Below, in pieces: positions 51,041 through 59,554 of a DNA stretch of 64,000 nt (its first letter is position 1; each line of letters opens with the position of its first letter). The translations under genes were made by a program, and so were the position numbers. The stretch covers positions 1 to 64,000 of the forward strand of contig NZ_JAJATZ010000002.1 of NCBI RefSeq assembly GCF_020531945.1, given 5' to 3'. The stretch is from Loktanella gaetbuli (GTDB taxonomy: Bacteria; Pseudomonadota; Alphaproteobacteria; Rhodobacterales; Rhodobacteraceae). The notes below the pieces were generated by a model. The model searched no databases and was not told the DNA's origin. It worked only from the letters and a program-made list of their open reading frames with translations.

Positions 51041-51883
51041 CTAATGGATCGCCACGCCGCGTCGTCCTGCCAAATCCGTAAAGTACTGCCAGGCCACGCG
51101 ACCGGACCGGCTTCCACGGGTGGCCTGCCATTCGATTGCTTCGGCGCGCAGTGTGGCGTCATCAATGGCGATCCCGTAGGAATCGCAATAGCCACGGATC
51201 ATGGTCAGGAACTGATCCTGATCGCAGGCGTGGAACCCCAGCCACAGGCCGAAACGGTCCGACAGGGATACCTTTTCCTCGACCGCCTCGCCCGGTGTGA
51301 TCGCCGTGGCGCGTTCGTTCTCGATCATCTCGCGCGGCATCAGGTGCCGCCGGTTCGATGTGGCGTAAAGCACGACATTGTCGGGCCGCCCTTCGATGCC
51401 GCCGTCCAGCACGGCCTTGAGCGATTTGTAATGCGCATCATCATGGCTGAACGACAGGTCATCGCAAAACAGGATGAACTGCGCGTCCGCGCCGCGCAGC
51501 AGGTGCAGGCAGCGGCTGATCGACGGCAGGTCCTCGCGTTGGATTTCGATGATCTTCAGCTGCGGATGGCTGGCATTCAGTTTGCCATGCACCGCCTTGA
51601 CCAGACTGGATTTTCCCATCCCGCGCGCGCCCCACAACAGCGCATTGTTGGCCGGCAAGCCTTCGGCAAAACGGCGGGTGTTTTCCAGCAATGTATCCCG
51701 CGACCTGTCGATCCCGACCAGCAGGTCGACATCCACGCGGGACACGCGATCAACGGGCACCAGACGGTCAGGATCGGCCTGCCAGACGAACGCGTTCGCC
51801 GCGCTGAAATCCGGGGCGACCGCAGGGCCCGGACGCAGCCGTTCCAGCGCCGCCGCGATCCGTTCAAGGGCTGCATCACTCAT
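51041..51883 (-). CDS. DUF815 family AAA+ ATPase
   Basis: The 280-residue protein has Walker A LLWGARGMGKSSLVKAV near residue 85, Walker B FILFCDDLSFSHDD, and sensor VVLYATSNRRHLMPREM, matching the DUF815 group of AAA+ ATPases. Their biological role is not established. The late segment WQATRGSRSGRVAWQYFTDL is conserved in the group. Its start overlaps the tatC stop by 4 nt (ATGA), and tatC overlaps tatB the same way, so it is the last gene of the tatABC transcript. Confidence 0.88.
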   Translation of the reverse strand: MSDAALERIAAALERLRPGPAVAPDFSAANAFVWQADPDRLVPVDRVSRVDVDLLVGIDRSRDTLLENTRRFAEGLPANNALLWGARGMGKSSLVKAVHGKLNASHPQLKIIEIQREDLPSISRCLHLLRGADAQFILFCDDLSFSHDDAHYKSLKAVLDGGIEGRPDNVVLYATSNRRHLMPREMIENERATAITPGEAVEEKVSLSDRFGLWLGFHACDQDQFLTMIRGYCDSYGIAIDDATLRAEAIEWQATRGSRSGRVAWQYFTDLAGRRGVAIH

Positions 51884-52749
51884 TTCGCGTCATCATCGAT
51901 GGGGTTTCCGTCAAGATCCTCATTTTCGCCCACGATGCCTTCGGCGCGCAGCTTGGCCAGACGCTGCCGTTCGACACGCGCGACAAGCTGGATCGACACC
52001 TCGTAAAGGCCATAAACCACGACAAACAGGATCACCTGACTGACGACATCCGGCGGTGTCGCCAGCGCCGCCACCAGCAGGATGCCAACCACGGCATATT
52101 TACGCGTGTTGCGCAGACCCACCGCGCTGACCAGACCGGCCTTGCCCATCAGGGTCAGCAGGACGGGCAGCTGAAAACACAGGCCAAAGGCCACGATGAA
52201 TTTGATCGTCAGGTTCAGATAGGCCTTGGCCGATCCCTGAAACAGCAGACCCGCCGCCTGCGTCGTCGCCCCCTCTGGTCCGTCGGTCAGTGTGTTGCCC
52301 TGCTGAAACCCGAGAAAGAAATCGAACGCCAGCGGCGTGATGACGAAATAGGCGAATGACGCACCGAGGAAAAACATGAACGGCGAGGCCACCAGAAACG
52401 GCAGGAACGCGCCTTTTTCGGTCTTGTACAGCCCCGGTGCCACGAACCGCCACAACTGGTAGCTGATGACCGGGAACGCCAGCACCAGACCGCCCAGCAA
52501 TGAAATCTGGATCGCGACAAAGAAGCCTTCTTCGAGGGCGATAAAGATCAGGCCGCAGTCCTGGCCGTCCAGTTCAAGCGCGCGGCACAGCGGACGTGTC
52601 AGGAAATCAAAGATCGGGTTCCAGACGGTGAAACAGATGATCATCCCGATGATGAACGCAACCAGCGACCGGATCAGCCGGTCGCGCAATTCGGTAAGGT
52701 GCTCGATCAGCGGTGCGGCACTGTCGTTGAGTTCGTCGGCAGCGCTCAT
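51880..52749 (-). CDS. tatC: Sec-independent protein translocase TatC
   Basis: The 289-residue core subunit of the Tat system recognises twin-arginine signal peptides and has six membrane segments. Signatures are IEHLTELRDRLIRSL at the N-terminus, LWRFVAPGLYKTEKGAFLPFLV and the conserved Glu-containing first periplasmic loop region. The C-terminal tail is cytoplasmic and acidic (VGENEDLDGNPIDDD). It overlaps tatB and the DUF815 gene by 4 nt each. Confidence 0.97.
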   Translation of the reverse strand: MSAADELNDSAAPLIEHLTELRDRLIRSLVAFIIGMIICFTVWNPIFDFLTRPLCRALELDGQDCGLIFIALEEGFFVAIQISLLGGLVLAFPVISYQLWRFVAPGLYKTEKGAFLPFLVASPFMFFLGASFAYFVITPLAFDFFLGFQQGNTLTDGPEGATTQAAGLLFQGSAKAYLNLTIKFIVAFGLCFQLPVLLTLMGKAGLVSAVGLRNTRKYAVVGILLVAALATPPDVVSQVILFVVVYGLYEVSIQLVARVERQRLAKLRAEGIVGENEDLDGNPIDDDAK

Positions 52750-53219
52750 GCCTTGGCCTCATCCTTGGGTTTGGGGGGCGTGTCCGTGGTATCGGCCGCC
52801 TCGGCTGACATGAAATCGGCGTTGTCCGCGTCCATTTCGGCCTGAGCGGCCTCGCGCGCCTGACGGTCCTCGGCCGCCTGTGCCGCAGCGGCGCTGATCT
52901 TGTCCTTGGCCGCCTGCCGTTCGGCAGACAGCTTGGCCGTAGCGGATGCCGGCTTGTCCTTCAGACCGGCGGCCTCGCGGGCCTTGTCCAGTCCGAAGGC
53001 CTGCGGATTGGCCGCCGCCTTGATCGATTTGGAGATATCCTTGACCCCCGCATCGTCGGCCGCAGCCTCCATCGCGCGGCTGAATTCGGACGCCATAGCC
53101 CGCGCCTTGCCGGTAAACTGTCCCAGCGTGCGGAACATGTTAGGCAGGTCCTTTGGCCCGATCACGATCAGGGCCACGATCCCCAAAAGGATCATTTCGC
53201 TCGCGCCAAGGCCGAACAT
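52746..53219 (-). CDS. tatB: Sec-independent protein translocase TatB
   Basis: The 157-residue protein has one N-terminal membrane segment (MFGLGASEMILLGIVALIVIGP) with the Glu typical of TatB, the conserved GPKDLP hinge, an amphipathic helix (MFRTLGQFTGKARAMASEFSRAM) and a long charged, Ala-rich coiled tail. With TatC it forms the receptor for folded Tat substrates. It follows tatA after 23 nt. Confidence 0.95.
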   Translation of the reverse strand: MFGLGASEMILLGIVALIVIGPKDLPNMFRTLGQFTGKARAMASEFSRAMEAAADDAGVKDISKSIKAAANPQAFGLDKAREAAGLKDKPASATAKLSAERQAAKDKISAAAAQAAEDRQAREAAQAEMDADNADFMSAEAADTTDTPPKPKDEAKA

Positions 53220-53242
53220 GGGCAGCGCCCCCTATCTGTGGC

Positions 53243-53470
53243 TTAGACTTTGTCTTTGTCGGCTTTGTCGACGCTTGCGTCAGGTGTGACGTCGCGCGCA
53301 TCGCCAAAGCTGTCGTCCAGTTCTTTCTTGCCGTCGTCGACACCGCGTTTGAACGCGGTGATGCCCTTGCCGACCTCGCCCATCAGCGACGAAATCTTGC
53401 CGCGCCCGAACAGGACCAGTACGACGACGGCGATCAGCAGAAGGCCCGGAAGGCCGATGTTGTTCAACAT
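53243..53470 (-). CDS. tatA: Sec-independent protein translocase TatA
   Basis: The 75-residue pore-forming subunit has an N-terminal membrane segment (GLPGLLLIAVVVLVLFG), the FGRGK hinge and the amphipathic helix ISSLMGEVGKGITAFKRG, with an acidic tail. Start: the ATG after AGGGGAATTTGAA; a longer opening upstream is not part of the gene. It heads the tatABC-DUF815 operon and is divergent from a WYL regulator. Confidence 0.96.
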   Translation of the reverse strand: MLNNIGLPGLLLIAVVVLVLFGRGKISSLMGEVGKGITAFKRGVDDGKKELDDSFGDARDVTPDASVDKADKDKV

Positions 53471-53648
53471 TTCAAATTCCCCTTTGCGCGCGGCGGGTGG
53501 CTTCCCACGGCGGTAATGACCCAACAGACATAAAACGCGGTGCGCCCGTTTGAAAGGGCTTTCACGGAATTGCAAACGGGCAATCCACCTTTTTTTGCTG
53601 GACTTTTCACAACTTGCGACAGAAACCTGTCAGGAGGGAGGATCGCCT

Positions 53649-54305
53649 GTGAAACGTGCCGACAGGCTGATGCGGATCGTGCAATTGCTGCGCCGTGGCG
53701 GGCTTCACCGGGCCGAGGCGCTGGCGCAGGCCACAGGCGTGCATGTCCGCACGATCTATCGCGACATGGACACGCTGGCCGCCTCCGGCGTGCCGGTCTC
53801 GGGGGAACGCGGCGTGGGCTACCGGATCACCGCAGCGGTCACACTGCCCGCGCTGAACCTGACCATGGACGAGGTCGAGGCACTGACGATCGGTCTTGCG
53901 GTCGTGGCACAGGGCCATGACGGGGAACTGTCGCGCGCTGCACAGGGTCTGTCGGCAAAACTGGACGCGCTCTTGCCAGAAGAATCGGGCGATCCCGCGC
54001 ATCACGCACTGGCGATCTATCCGTTTGCCGATGCCGCACGCGGGTTTCAGCACCTGGCGGCGTTGCGGCAGGCGGTGCGGGCCCGCCAGCGCGTGCAGGT
54101 GACAATAGGCGATCAGACCGCGACCTTGCGGCCGCTGCGTCTGGACTATTGGGGCAGGCTCTGGACGTTGACGGCGTGGAACGAAACCGGCCGCAGGTTC
54201 GACGACCTGCGACTGGATCAAATGACCGGCCTGCGCCTGCTGCCCGGTCTATTCGTCGACGAGCCGGGCAAGACGCTGGCCGACTACCGCGCAAATGCGT
54301 TCTAG
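53649..54305 (+). CDS. YafY-type transcriptional regulator with WYL domain
   Basis: The 218-residue protein has an N-terminal winged helix (RADRLMRIVQLLRRGGLHRAEALAQATGVHVRTIYRDMDTL) and a C-terminal WYL domain, here with RPLRLDYWGRLWTLTAWNETGRRFDDLRLDQM; these domains often sense nucleotides or ligands. The start is a GTG with a very strong AGGAGGGAGG ahead. It is convergent with the TauE/SafE permease gene (stops overlap at 54302-54305) and divergent from tatA. Confidence 0.91.
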   Translation: MKRADRLMRIVQLLRRGGLHRAEALAQATGVHVRTIYRDMDTLAASGVPVSGERGVGYRITAAVTLPALNLTMDEVEALTIGLAVVAQGHDGELSRAAQGLSAKLDALLPEESGDPAHHALAIYPFADAARGFQHLAALRQAVRARQRVQVTIGDQTATLRPLRLDYWGRLWTLTAWNETGRRFDDLRLDQMTGLRLLPGLFVDEPGKTLADYRANAF

Positions 54306-55114
54306 AACAGCACCTTGCGCAGCATGTTCAGCGCCACCAGGATCAGGAACACGCCAAACCCCCGCTTGAGCGGTTTTGCGTCGATCCGGTGGGCCAGCGC
54401 GGCCCCCATCGGGGCGGTGATCAGGGTCATGGCGATGACCAGCAGGAACGCCACCGCATTGACCGACCCGATGGTGAACGGCGGCGCGTCCTGCATCGGC
54501 GTCAGCAGGAAACCCACGACCGCTGGCACTGCGATGATCACGCCAAATCCAGCCGCCGTCGCAACAGCCCGGTGGATGGGCACCCCGAAGAGCGACATGA
54601 CCGGCACGCCGAACGACCCGCCACCAATCCCCATCAGCACCGACAAGAAGCCCAGCATCGGTGACAGGATCGCGCGCAGCACGCCCTTGGGCATCGCATC
54701 GCCCAGCCGCCAGTGATTGCGCCCCGTCGCCATGTAAAGGCCGACAATCACGGCCAGAACGCCGAAAATCGCCTGAAGCGCGCTGGTGCGCAGCTGTGCC
54801 ACCAGCAAGGTGCCAAGGATTGCACCGATCACGATGCCCGGTGCCCATGTTTTCAGGATATCCCAGTCAACCGCACCCTTCTTGTTGTGCGACATGACCG
54901 ACCGGATCGAAGTCACGATGATCGTCGCGAGGGATGTGCCAAGGCACAGGCGCATCACCTCTGGCCCGTCGAACCCCAGCCCGACGAAGGCGTAATAGAA
55001 CGCAGGCACCAACACGATGCCACCACCGACGCCCAGCAAACCGGCCAGAATCCCACCAAAGGCGCCGATGACCAGCAACAGCGCCCCCATCTGCAACAGC
55101 AACACAACATCCAT
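54302..55114 (-). CDS. TauE/SafE family sulfite exporter-like permease
   Basis: The 270-residue protein has seven to eight membrane segments and the family glycine-rich motifs near the ends of its two halves: GILAGLLGVGGGIVLVPAFYYAF at the N-terminus and MGIGGGSFGVPVMSLFGVPIHRAVATAAGF in the middle. Such permeases move anions such as sulfite, sulfoacetate or other organic acids; the substrate is not deducible. It lies 12 nt after dusA on the same strand and may be cotranscribed with it. Confidence 0.92.
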   Translation of the reverse strand: MDVVLLLQMGALLLVIGAFGGILAGLLGVGGGIVLVPAFYYAFVGLGFDGPEVMRLCLGTSLATIIVTSIRSVMSHNKKGAVDWDILKTWAPGIVIGAILGTLLVAQLRTSALQAIFGVLAVIVGLYMATGRNHWRLGDAMPKGVLRAILSPMLGFLSVLMGIGGGSFGVPVMSLFGVPIHRAVATAAGFGVIIAVPAVVGFLLTPMQDAPPFTIGSVNAVAFLLVIAMTLITAPMGAALAHRIDAKPLKRGFGVFLILVALNMLRKVLF

Positions 55115-55126
55115 GACTGGTTCCCC

Positions 55127-56125
55127 CTATTCAGCGGCAACCTGCGTCACGAAGGCGAGCGCGTCCAGCATCGTTTGCGATGATGCGCCGTCGCGCGATG
55201 CATTTTCCGACAGGTGACGTCGCCACATCCGCGCACCCGGCCGACCCTGAAACAGCCCCAGCATGTGCCGGGTGATCTGGTGCAGGCGGCCGCCCTGCGC
55301 GATATGCGCATCGACATAAGGGACCATCTGCATGACCGCCTCATGCGCCGTGATGGCGTGGTCGCTGCCAAAAATGCGGCGGTCGGCGTCCAGCAGGATC
55401 GCGCTGGGGTCGTGATAGGCCGCCCGCCCGATCATCACGCCATCCAATCCCTTGGCCAGAAAATCCTCTGCAAGATCAAGGCTGTCTATCCCGCCGTTCA
55501 CGCTGAGATGCAGGTCCGGAAAGCGGTCCCGCATCGCCAGCACCAGGTCGTAATCCAGCGGAGGTATATCGCGGTTTTCCTTGGGGCTGAGACCTTGCAA
55601 CCACGCCTTGCGCGCATGGATCGTGAACCGCGTCACACCCGCCCCCGCGACCCGTTCCAGAAAATCGGGCAGAACCTGCGCGGGGTCCTGATCGTCCACG
55701 CCGATCCGGCATTTCACGGTGACCGGAAGATGCGTGGCGTCCTGCATCGCCGTGACACAGGCCGCGACCAGATCGGGTTCTGTCATCAGGATGGCACCGA
55801 AACGCCCTGACTGCACACGGTCCGACGGGCAACCGCAATTCAGGTTGACCTCGTCATAGCCTGCTGCGGTCGCGATACGTGTCGCCTCTGCCAAGAGCGC
55901 AGGCTCTGACCCACCCAGCTGCACGGCCACGGGATGTTCCTGTGCATTGAACCGCAAGAGCCTTTCGGAGTCGCCCAGCACCACAGCAGGTGCCGTCACC
56001 ATTTCGGTATAAAGCAACGCCTGACGCGACATCAGCCGGTGAAAATACCTGCAATGCCTGTCGGTCCAATCCATCATGGGGGCGCAAGATAGTGTCGCTC
56101 CCGAAGTGGCTGCGTTGTTGGGCAT
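55127..56125 (-). CDS. dusA: tRNA-dihydrouridine(20/20a) synthase DusA
   Basis: The 332-residue flavoenzyme reduces uridines in the D-loop of tRNA. The N-terminal CAPMMDWTDRHCRYFHRLM is the DusA signature, the catalytic cysteine lies in NLNCGCPSDRVQSGRFG, FMN contacts appear in VKCRIGVDD and VNGGIDS, and GVMIGRAAYHDP is typical. Start: the ATG after AGGAGAGC. A longer opening upstream is not conserved. Confidence 0.96.
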   Translation of the reverse strand: MPNNAATSGATLSCAPMMDWTDRHCRYFHRLMSRQALLYTEMVTAPAVVLGDSERLLRFNAQEHPVAVQLGGSEPALLAEATRIATAAGYDEVNLNCGCPSDRVQSGRFGAILMTEPDLVAACVTAMQDATHLPVTVKCRIGVDDQDPAQVLPDFLERVAGAGVTRFTIHARKAWLQGLSPKENRDIPPLDYDLVLAMRDRFPDLHLSVNGGIDSLDLAEDFLAKGLDGVMIGRAAYHDPSAILLDADRRIFGSDHAITAHEAVMQMVPYVDAHIAQGGRLHQITRHMLGLFQGRPGARMWRRHLSENASRDGASSQTMLDALAFVTQVAAE

Positions 56126-56226
56126 TCTAAGCTCTCCTATGGTCCGCGATCCGGTATTCGGGGCCATGTCGCACACATAATCCACATGAATTGCGGTGGT
56201 CTACCCCCAGATCAAAGACAGGTGAA

Positions 56227-56325
56227 CGGCAGTTTTTGGGTGGGTCTGTGATCCGGTGCCCCTGCCCCATGACAAGGGACCAACGATAACGGTGCTTGGT
56301 GCGCTCAGCAGCGAAGGCCCCGTGA
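56227..56325 (+). mobile_element. Possible remnant of an IS630-family transposase
   Basis: One frame reads TAVFGWVCDPVPLPHDKGPT, then ITVLGALSSEGPVKA, similar in pattern to the DDE core of IS630-type transposases (GW...PHxKGxTITVLGALS.xG). Only about 30 residues are left and no inverted repeats or target duplication are visible, so the call is tentative. It ends where the next orphan frame begins. Confidence 0.33.
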
Positions 56326-56625
56326 AAGCCCATTCTGGAAAATTCGGTGTTCTCATTGCGCGCGCTGGCGGCGTGAGATCTGCCGCATCTGGCAACTCTT
56401 CTGGCCAATTTCAGCGGTGCCAATGCCGATGCGATCGTCACGCTGGCAGATGAAATTGGGTTTGATCCGACGGTATTGGAAGAGCTGCGCCTTATCGTCG
56501 ATGCGCTTGTGGTTTTAGGCTTCCATAACCTTACGGTCGACTCGGCAATCGCGCTGATCCAGATGCCGCCCGACGACAGCCCCTATCCAACGCCAAATTG
56601 CGCGACATCGGATCGTCCTGACTGA
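56326..56625 (+). pseudogene. Orphan coding-like fragment with an internal stop
   Basis: A frame starting KPILENSVFSLRALAA meets a TGA and continues DLPHLATLLANFSGANADAI, then VTLADEIGFDPTVLEELRLI and VDALVVLGFHNLTVDSAIAL, ending at a TGA at 56623. Composition and codon use look like a real protein, and GCGTGAGAT may derive from GCGCGAGAT (Arg to stop). I do not recognise the family. Together with the transposase-like remnant it occupies the 742-nt interval between dusA and matB; 56626-56867 shows nothing else that I can support. Confidence 0.45.
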
Positions 56626-56867
56626 CCGAACCTCGCGGGATGGGACTGATGGGCGAAGCCACGCCGAGCACACCTTGTTTGTCCCATGGCGATCACGTGT
56701 GGATGGAATGCCGCAGCCGCGACGACCAGCGGCTGTTCGGCGCGATCGACCAGCGCGACATCGCTGCCCCCACGTCCCGAGCCGTTGCCACCCTGGCACA
56801 TGGCTTGCACGGAACGCGCAAAGTGGCGACACTGACTGACCGTTGCAGCCAGGCAGGACAGCCCCAC

Positions 56868-58382
56868 ATGACGAACCCTCTCTATGATGCGCTCTTTGGC
56901 TGTCATGCCGGGCGGCAGACCCCGTTTCTGCACTTGCCGGACGGTAACACGATCACGCATGACGCATTCCTGCGGATGGCCGCACGATTTGCCCATGCGA
57001 TCAGTGATCTGGGGTTGGCCGCTGGCGACCGGCTGGCCGTGCAGATCGACAAATCGCCTCAGGCACTGGCCGTCTATGCGGCCTGCGCCCAGACAGGCGT
57101 CATATTCCTGCCGTTGAACACGGGCTACACGGCGGCAGAGCTGGATTATTTCATCGGCAACGCAGGTGCGAAACTGGTGCTGGCCAGCCCGCAGCGGTCA
57201 ACGGATCTGGCACCTGTCGCGCAATCGCATGGTGCCCTTTTGCACAGCCTGGACGCGCAAGGGGCTGGCAGTTTCGCGGACCTTGCAGCGGGGTGTCCCG
57301 ATCAATTCGACACGGTGCCGCGCAGCGGCGATGATCTGGCAGCCTTCCTCTATACATCCGGTACCACGGGCCGGTCCAAGGGGGCGATGCTGACACAGGA
57401 CAACCTGCTGTCCAACGCGCGGACGCTGACCGAATACTGGCGTTTTACGGCGCAGGATGTGCTGCTGCATGCGCTGCCGATCTTTCACACGCACGGACTG
57501 TTCGTGGCGACCAACATCACGTTGCTGGCCGGTGGCGCGATGATTTTCCTGCCGAAATTCGAGACCGACCAGATCATGGCCCACCTACCCCGCGCCACCG
57601 CCCTGATGGGGGTGCCGACGTTCTATACCCGCCTGCTGGACGAGGACCGATTTGATGCGAACCTGTGCGCCAACATGCGGCTGTTCGTGTCGGGCTCTGC
57701 GCCCCTGCTGGCAGAAACGCACGCCCGCTTTGCAGGCAGGACCGGGCACCGAATCCTTGAACGCTACGGGATGACGGAAACCAACATGAACACCTCAAAC
57801 CCCTATGACGGCGACAGGCGGGCGGGCACCGTCGGTCTGCCGCTGCCGGGGGTCGCGCTCAAGATTACCGACCCGGCCACCGGGGCAGAGCTGGCCCCCG
57901 GCACCATCGGCCAGATCGAGGTGCGCGGCCCCAACGTTTTCAAGGGATATTGGCAGATGCCCGAGAAAACCGCCGAAGAGCTGCGCCCCGACGGATTTTT
58001 CATCACTGGGGACCTCGGCCTGATCGATGCCGACGGCTATGTCAGCATTGTCGGGCGCAACAAGGACCTGATCATCTCTGGCGGGTTCAACATCTACCCC
58101 AAGGAAATCGAAGCAGTGCTCGATGCACAGCCCGGTGTTCTGGAAAGTGCTGTCATCGGCGCACCGCACCCCGATTTCGGAGAAGGCGTTGTCGCCGTGC
58201 TGGTCGCCGCACCGGGGGCCACGATCGACCCAGATGCGATCTTGGCGCAGCTTGGCCCCAAACTGGCGCGGTTCAAACAGCCAAAACGAATCGTCACTCT
58301 GGACGCGCTGCCCCGCAACACCATGGGCAAGGTGCAGAAAAACATCCTGCGCGATGCCTATGCGGGCAGTTTCAGCGCGTGA
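56868..58382 (+). CDS. matB: Malonyl-CoA synthetase (malonate-CoA ligase)
   Basis: The 504-residue ANL-superfamily enzyme activates malonate (and often methylmalonate) to the CoA thioester. The N-terminus MTNPLYDALFGCHAGRQTPFLHLPDG resembles MatB proteins. Core motifs are AFLYTSGTTGRSKGAMLTQ, the A5-like ERYGMTETNMNTSNPYDGDRRAGTVG (typical of MatB), TGDLGLIDADGYVSIVGRNKDLIISGG and the catalytic lysine in RNTMGKVQKN. The malonyl-CoA decarboxylase gene that often accompanies matB is not in the window. Start: the ATG after AGGACAGCCCCAC; the open frame upstream is not conserved. Confidence 0.93.
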   Translation: MTNPLYDALFGCHAGRQTPFLHLPDGNTITHDAFLRMAARFAHAISDLGLAAGDRLAVQIDKSPQALAVYAACAQTGVIFLPLNTGYTAAELDYFIGNAGAKLVLASPQRSTDLAPVAQSHGALLHSLDAQGAGSFADLAAGCPDQFDTVPRSGDDLAAFLYTSGTTGRSKGAMLTQDNLLSNARTLTEYWRFTAQDVLLHALPIFHTHGLFVATNITLLAGGAMIFLPKFETDQIMAHLPRATALMGVPTFYTRLLDEDRFDANLCANMRLFVSGSAPLLAETHARFAGRTGHRILERYGMTETNMNTSNPYDGDRRAGTVGLPLPGVALKITDPATGAELAPGTIGQIEVRGPNVFKGYWQMPEKTAEELRPDGFFITGDLGLIDADGYVSIVGRNKDLIISGGFNIYPKEIEAVLDAQPGVLESAVIGAPHPDFGEGVVAVLVAAPGATIDPDAILAQLGPKLARFKQPKRIVTLDALPRNTMGKVQKNILRDAYAGSFSA

Positions 58383-59435
58383 TCATTCTTGCCTGCGGGC
58401 GGCCATATCCGCGACCGAGGCCGCCGTGTTGACTGCCGTCAGACTGGCCATGCGGGCCGGATCGGCGCGGGCCAGATGGCGCGGTGCCTCGCCCGCGAAC
58501 AACAGGTCCAGCTCATCCAGTATCAGCCGCCCGATCAACTGCCGCCCGCCCGGCACAGCCGCCGCGCGATGTGGTGACAGAATCACCCCGGGCAGGCTGC
58601 GGATCGGATGATCGGCGGCCAGCGGTTCGGTCGGAAACACGTCGATGGCCGCCTGAATGCGACCTGCCACCAATGCCACCATCAGCGCGTCGAAATCCAC
58701 CAGATGCGCCCGGCTCAGCACGACCAATCGTGCGCCCTTCGGCATCAACGCCAGCTGATCCGCGCCGATCAATTTGTGGTTTTCCGATGTCGGCACCGCG
58801 ACGACGAACACTACGTCAGACGCGCCCATGACCGTATCAAGATCGCACAAGCTGGCCCCAAGATTCTTTGCAACAGCGTCTGGCAGCCAGGGATCATGTG
58901 CCCGAATGGTTACCCCAAAGGGGGCCAGCAACGGGCAAAGCGCCCGTGCGATTTGTCCAAAACCGACAAACCCGATATTCGCGCCGAACAGCGTTCTATC
59001 GCGGCCATTCATGTCGTCCAGCCAATTTTCAGTCCCGACACGGAACCGTTCGTGTTCCGCCACCAGCCCCCGTGCCGAGCCTAGGGCCATCGCCAGTCCC
59101 ATTTCCGCAACCGATTGCCTGAACCCCGGTGCGCAACTGAGCACTGGGATACCGGCCGCATCACAGGCCGCATAGTCGATGGTGGCGGGAAATTCGCCCG
59201 ACACCTCGATCACGGCCCGCAGGTGGGGCGCGCGGTCCAGCGTCGCCTGATCGATGCGCGGATCGGTCGTGATGATGACTGCCGCATCGGACAGGGCAGC
59301 GTCATAAATGTCCGGCGGGATCGGCCCATCCTCGCCCCAGACCACGTCATAGGCCTGTAGCCGCGACAGGCTGTCTGCGTCGAACAGTTCGGTCATGCCG
59401 CGCCAGTGCGGCGCAAGGATGATCTTGGGTTTCAT
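58383..59435 (-). CDS. D-isomer-specific 2-hydroxyacid dehydrogenase family protein
   Basis: The 350-residue NAD(P)-dependent oxidoreductase has the nucleotide-binding motif NIGFVGFGQIARALCPLL and the catalytic set: Arg in VVLSRAHLVDFD, Glu in IDVFPTEPLAADHPIR, and His in LSPHRAAAVPGG. Family members interconvert 2-hydroxy and 2-oxo acids; the substrate is unknown. GGAGGAG precedes the ATG. Its stop abuts that of matB on the opposite strand. The first part (PKIILAPHWRGMTELFDADSLSRLQAY) is unlike phosphoglycerate dehydrogenase, so a separate role is likely. Confidence 0.9.
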   Translation of the reverse strand: MKPKIILAPHWRGMTELFDADSLSRLQAYDVVWGEDGPIPPDIYDAALSDAAVIITTDPRIDQATLDRAPHLRAVIEVSGEFPATIDYAACDAAGIPVLSCAPGFRQSVAEMGLAMALGSARGLVAEHERFRVGTENWLDDMNGRDRTLFGANIGFVGFGQIARALCPLLAPFGVTIRAHDPWLPDAVAKNLGASLCDLDTVMGASDVVFVVAVPTSENHKLIGADQLALMPKGARLVVLSRAHLVDFDALMVALVAGRIQAAIDVFPTEPLAADHPIRSLPGVILSPHRAAAVPGGRQLIGRLILDELDLLFAGEAPRHLARADPARMASLTAVNTAASVADMAARRQE

Positions 59436-59554
59436 CGCGGCTCCTCCTCCGGTTTGGGGCAGCATGTCCGGTTTCGCGCAGCCTGCAAAGTCCGCATTGC
59501 GCCTGTCCGGCGCAATGCTAGGGTCAGCACATTCCCATTAGACAGGAGCCCGCC

